A stretch of 6,723 nucleotides of DNA from NCBI GenBank assembly GCA_016928375.1, contig JAFGKX010000001.1, positions 1 through 6,723 of the forward strand. The letters are read 5' to 3'. The notes below the pieces were generated by a model that was not told the origin of the DNA, searched no databases, and worked only from the letters and a program-made list of their open reading frames with translations. Positions within the stretch are counted from its first letter, which is position 1; each line of letters begins with the position of its first letter. This stretch comes from Candidatus Omnitrophota bacterium. GTDB lineage: Bacteria; Omnitrophota; Gorgyraeia; JABMRG01; JAFGKX01. A program made the position numbers and the translations under genes. This document shows, in pieces, positions 6,213 through 6,723 of this stretch.

Positions 6213-6723
6213 CTAAATATTATATGCCTGTTTAACGTAGCCTTTGTAGTTTCTCTTAAGCTCATTCATGGAATCTGAACCGAACTTTTCCATAAAGGCA
6301 TCAAGCAGCGTTATAGCAGCGACATTTTCAGCCACAACAGATGCCGCAGGCAAAGCGCATACATCCGCGCGCTCCACGACAGCTTTAGCGGGTTTTTTAG
6401 TTTTTATATTTATTGAATCGAGCGGCTTCATCAAGGTGGATATCGGCTTCATAAAACAGCTTACGCAGAGCGGCTCTCCATTAGTCATGCCGCCTTCGAC
6501 TCCGCCGGCATTATTGGTATTTCTTGAAATTTTATTATTTTTGTAATATATAGCATCATGAAATTGCGAGCCCTTTAAACTTGCGCCTTCGAATCCTATA
6601 CCGAAGTATACGCCTTTTATCGCCTGTATAGACATAAGCTCAAGCGTCAAACGCGCGTCTATTTTTTTATCGTAATTCATGCAGCTGCCCAGGCCTATGG
6701 GCAGGCCTGTTACTATAACTTCA
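6213..6723 (-). CDS. aroC: Chorismate synthase, C-terminal part (5' end beyond the window)
   Basis: The frame is open from the window edge to TAG at 6213-6215, giving 169 residues, a little under half of a usual chorismate synthase. The enzyme converts 5-enolpyruvylshikimate 3-phosphate to chorismate, needs reduced FMN, and completes the shikimate pathway. Family landmarks in order are TGLPIGLGS (fragment residues 5-13), KIDARLTLELMSIQAIKGV (20-38), FGIGFEGASLKGSQFHD (40-56), NNAGGVEGGMTNGEP (70-84), KPISTL (92-97) and the basic ERADVCALPAASVVAE (117-132). The internal Met at 6678-6680 is not the start, since upstream residues are clearly family sequence. aroK follows after 58 bp. No damage is visible in this half; the N-terminal half cannot be judged. 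Confidence 0.95.
   Translation of the reverse strand, partial: EVIVTGLPIGLGSCMNYDKKIDARLTLELMSIQAIKGVYFGIGFEGASLKGSQFHDAIYYKNNKISRNTNNAGGVEGGMTNGEPLCVSCFMKPISTLMKPLDSINIKTKKPAKAVVERADVCALPAASVVAENVAAITLLDAFMEKFGSDSMNELKRNYKGYVKQAYNI

Noticed and set aside
5769..6278. 169-codon plus-strand ORF opposite aroK
   Set aside because: Antisense shadow of a clearly conserved gene; composition is skewed and no recognisable domain is visible.

Overview
The window is a tightly packed run of bacterial housekeeping genes, all read from the minus strand. In transcription order (high to low coordinates) they are chorismate synthase aroC (C-terminal part only, cut by the window edge), shikimate kinase aroK, the DNA-processing protein dprA, DNA topoisomerase I topA, a XerC/D tyrosine recombinase, and the Kdo transferase waaA. 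An 18-codon ORF overlaps the waaA stop. No plus-strand ORF looks real. The Kdo transferase points to a Gram-negative, lipopolysaccharide-making bacterium. AT-leaning DNA with many ATA, AGA and AGG codons, together with this gene order, would fit an uncultured lineage such as Omnitrophota. That placement is inference and not proven by the window.

Right side (4579-6723): aroC and aroK are consecutive genes of the same pathway, separated by 58 bp that hold a hairpin and a duplicated ribosome-binding-site-like motif. aroK overlaps dprA by 8 bp. Centre (1552-4571): dprA and topA are 7 bp apart, and topA and xerC share one base (TAATG). The order dprA-topA-xerC is a known conserved cluster; in Bacillus subtilis it is dprA-topA-trmFO-codV(xerC)-clpQ-clpY. 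Here trmFO is missing between topA and xerC, and no hslV/clpQ follows xerC.

Left side (1-1551): after xerC the tight spacing breaks. About 109 bp lie before waaA, almost filled by a GC-rich imperfect palindrome (about 1452-1547). A second member of the same repeat family occupies 1-134, downstream of waaA. The two share terminal arms of about 27 nt and differ in their interiors. A base pair of the arms differs between copies in a compensated way, and the same 2x2 mismatch is kept in both. This suggests a dispersed structured element, such as a palindromic unit or MITE-like repeat. One copy forms the 5' leader of waaA. The other abuts the stop of the 18-codon ORF, which has a good Shine-Dalgarno and an ATGA overlap with waaA, so it may be the beginning of a downstream gene cut short.

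Aromatic synthesis, DNA uptake/recombination, topology, chromosome-dimer resolution and lipopolysaccharide core synthesis are not one pathway. The genes from aroC to xerC look co-transcribed by spacing. Whether waaA belongs to the same transcript depends on what the 1452-1547 element does.
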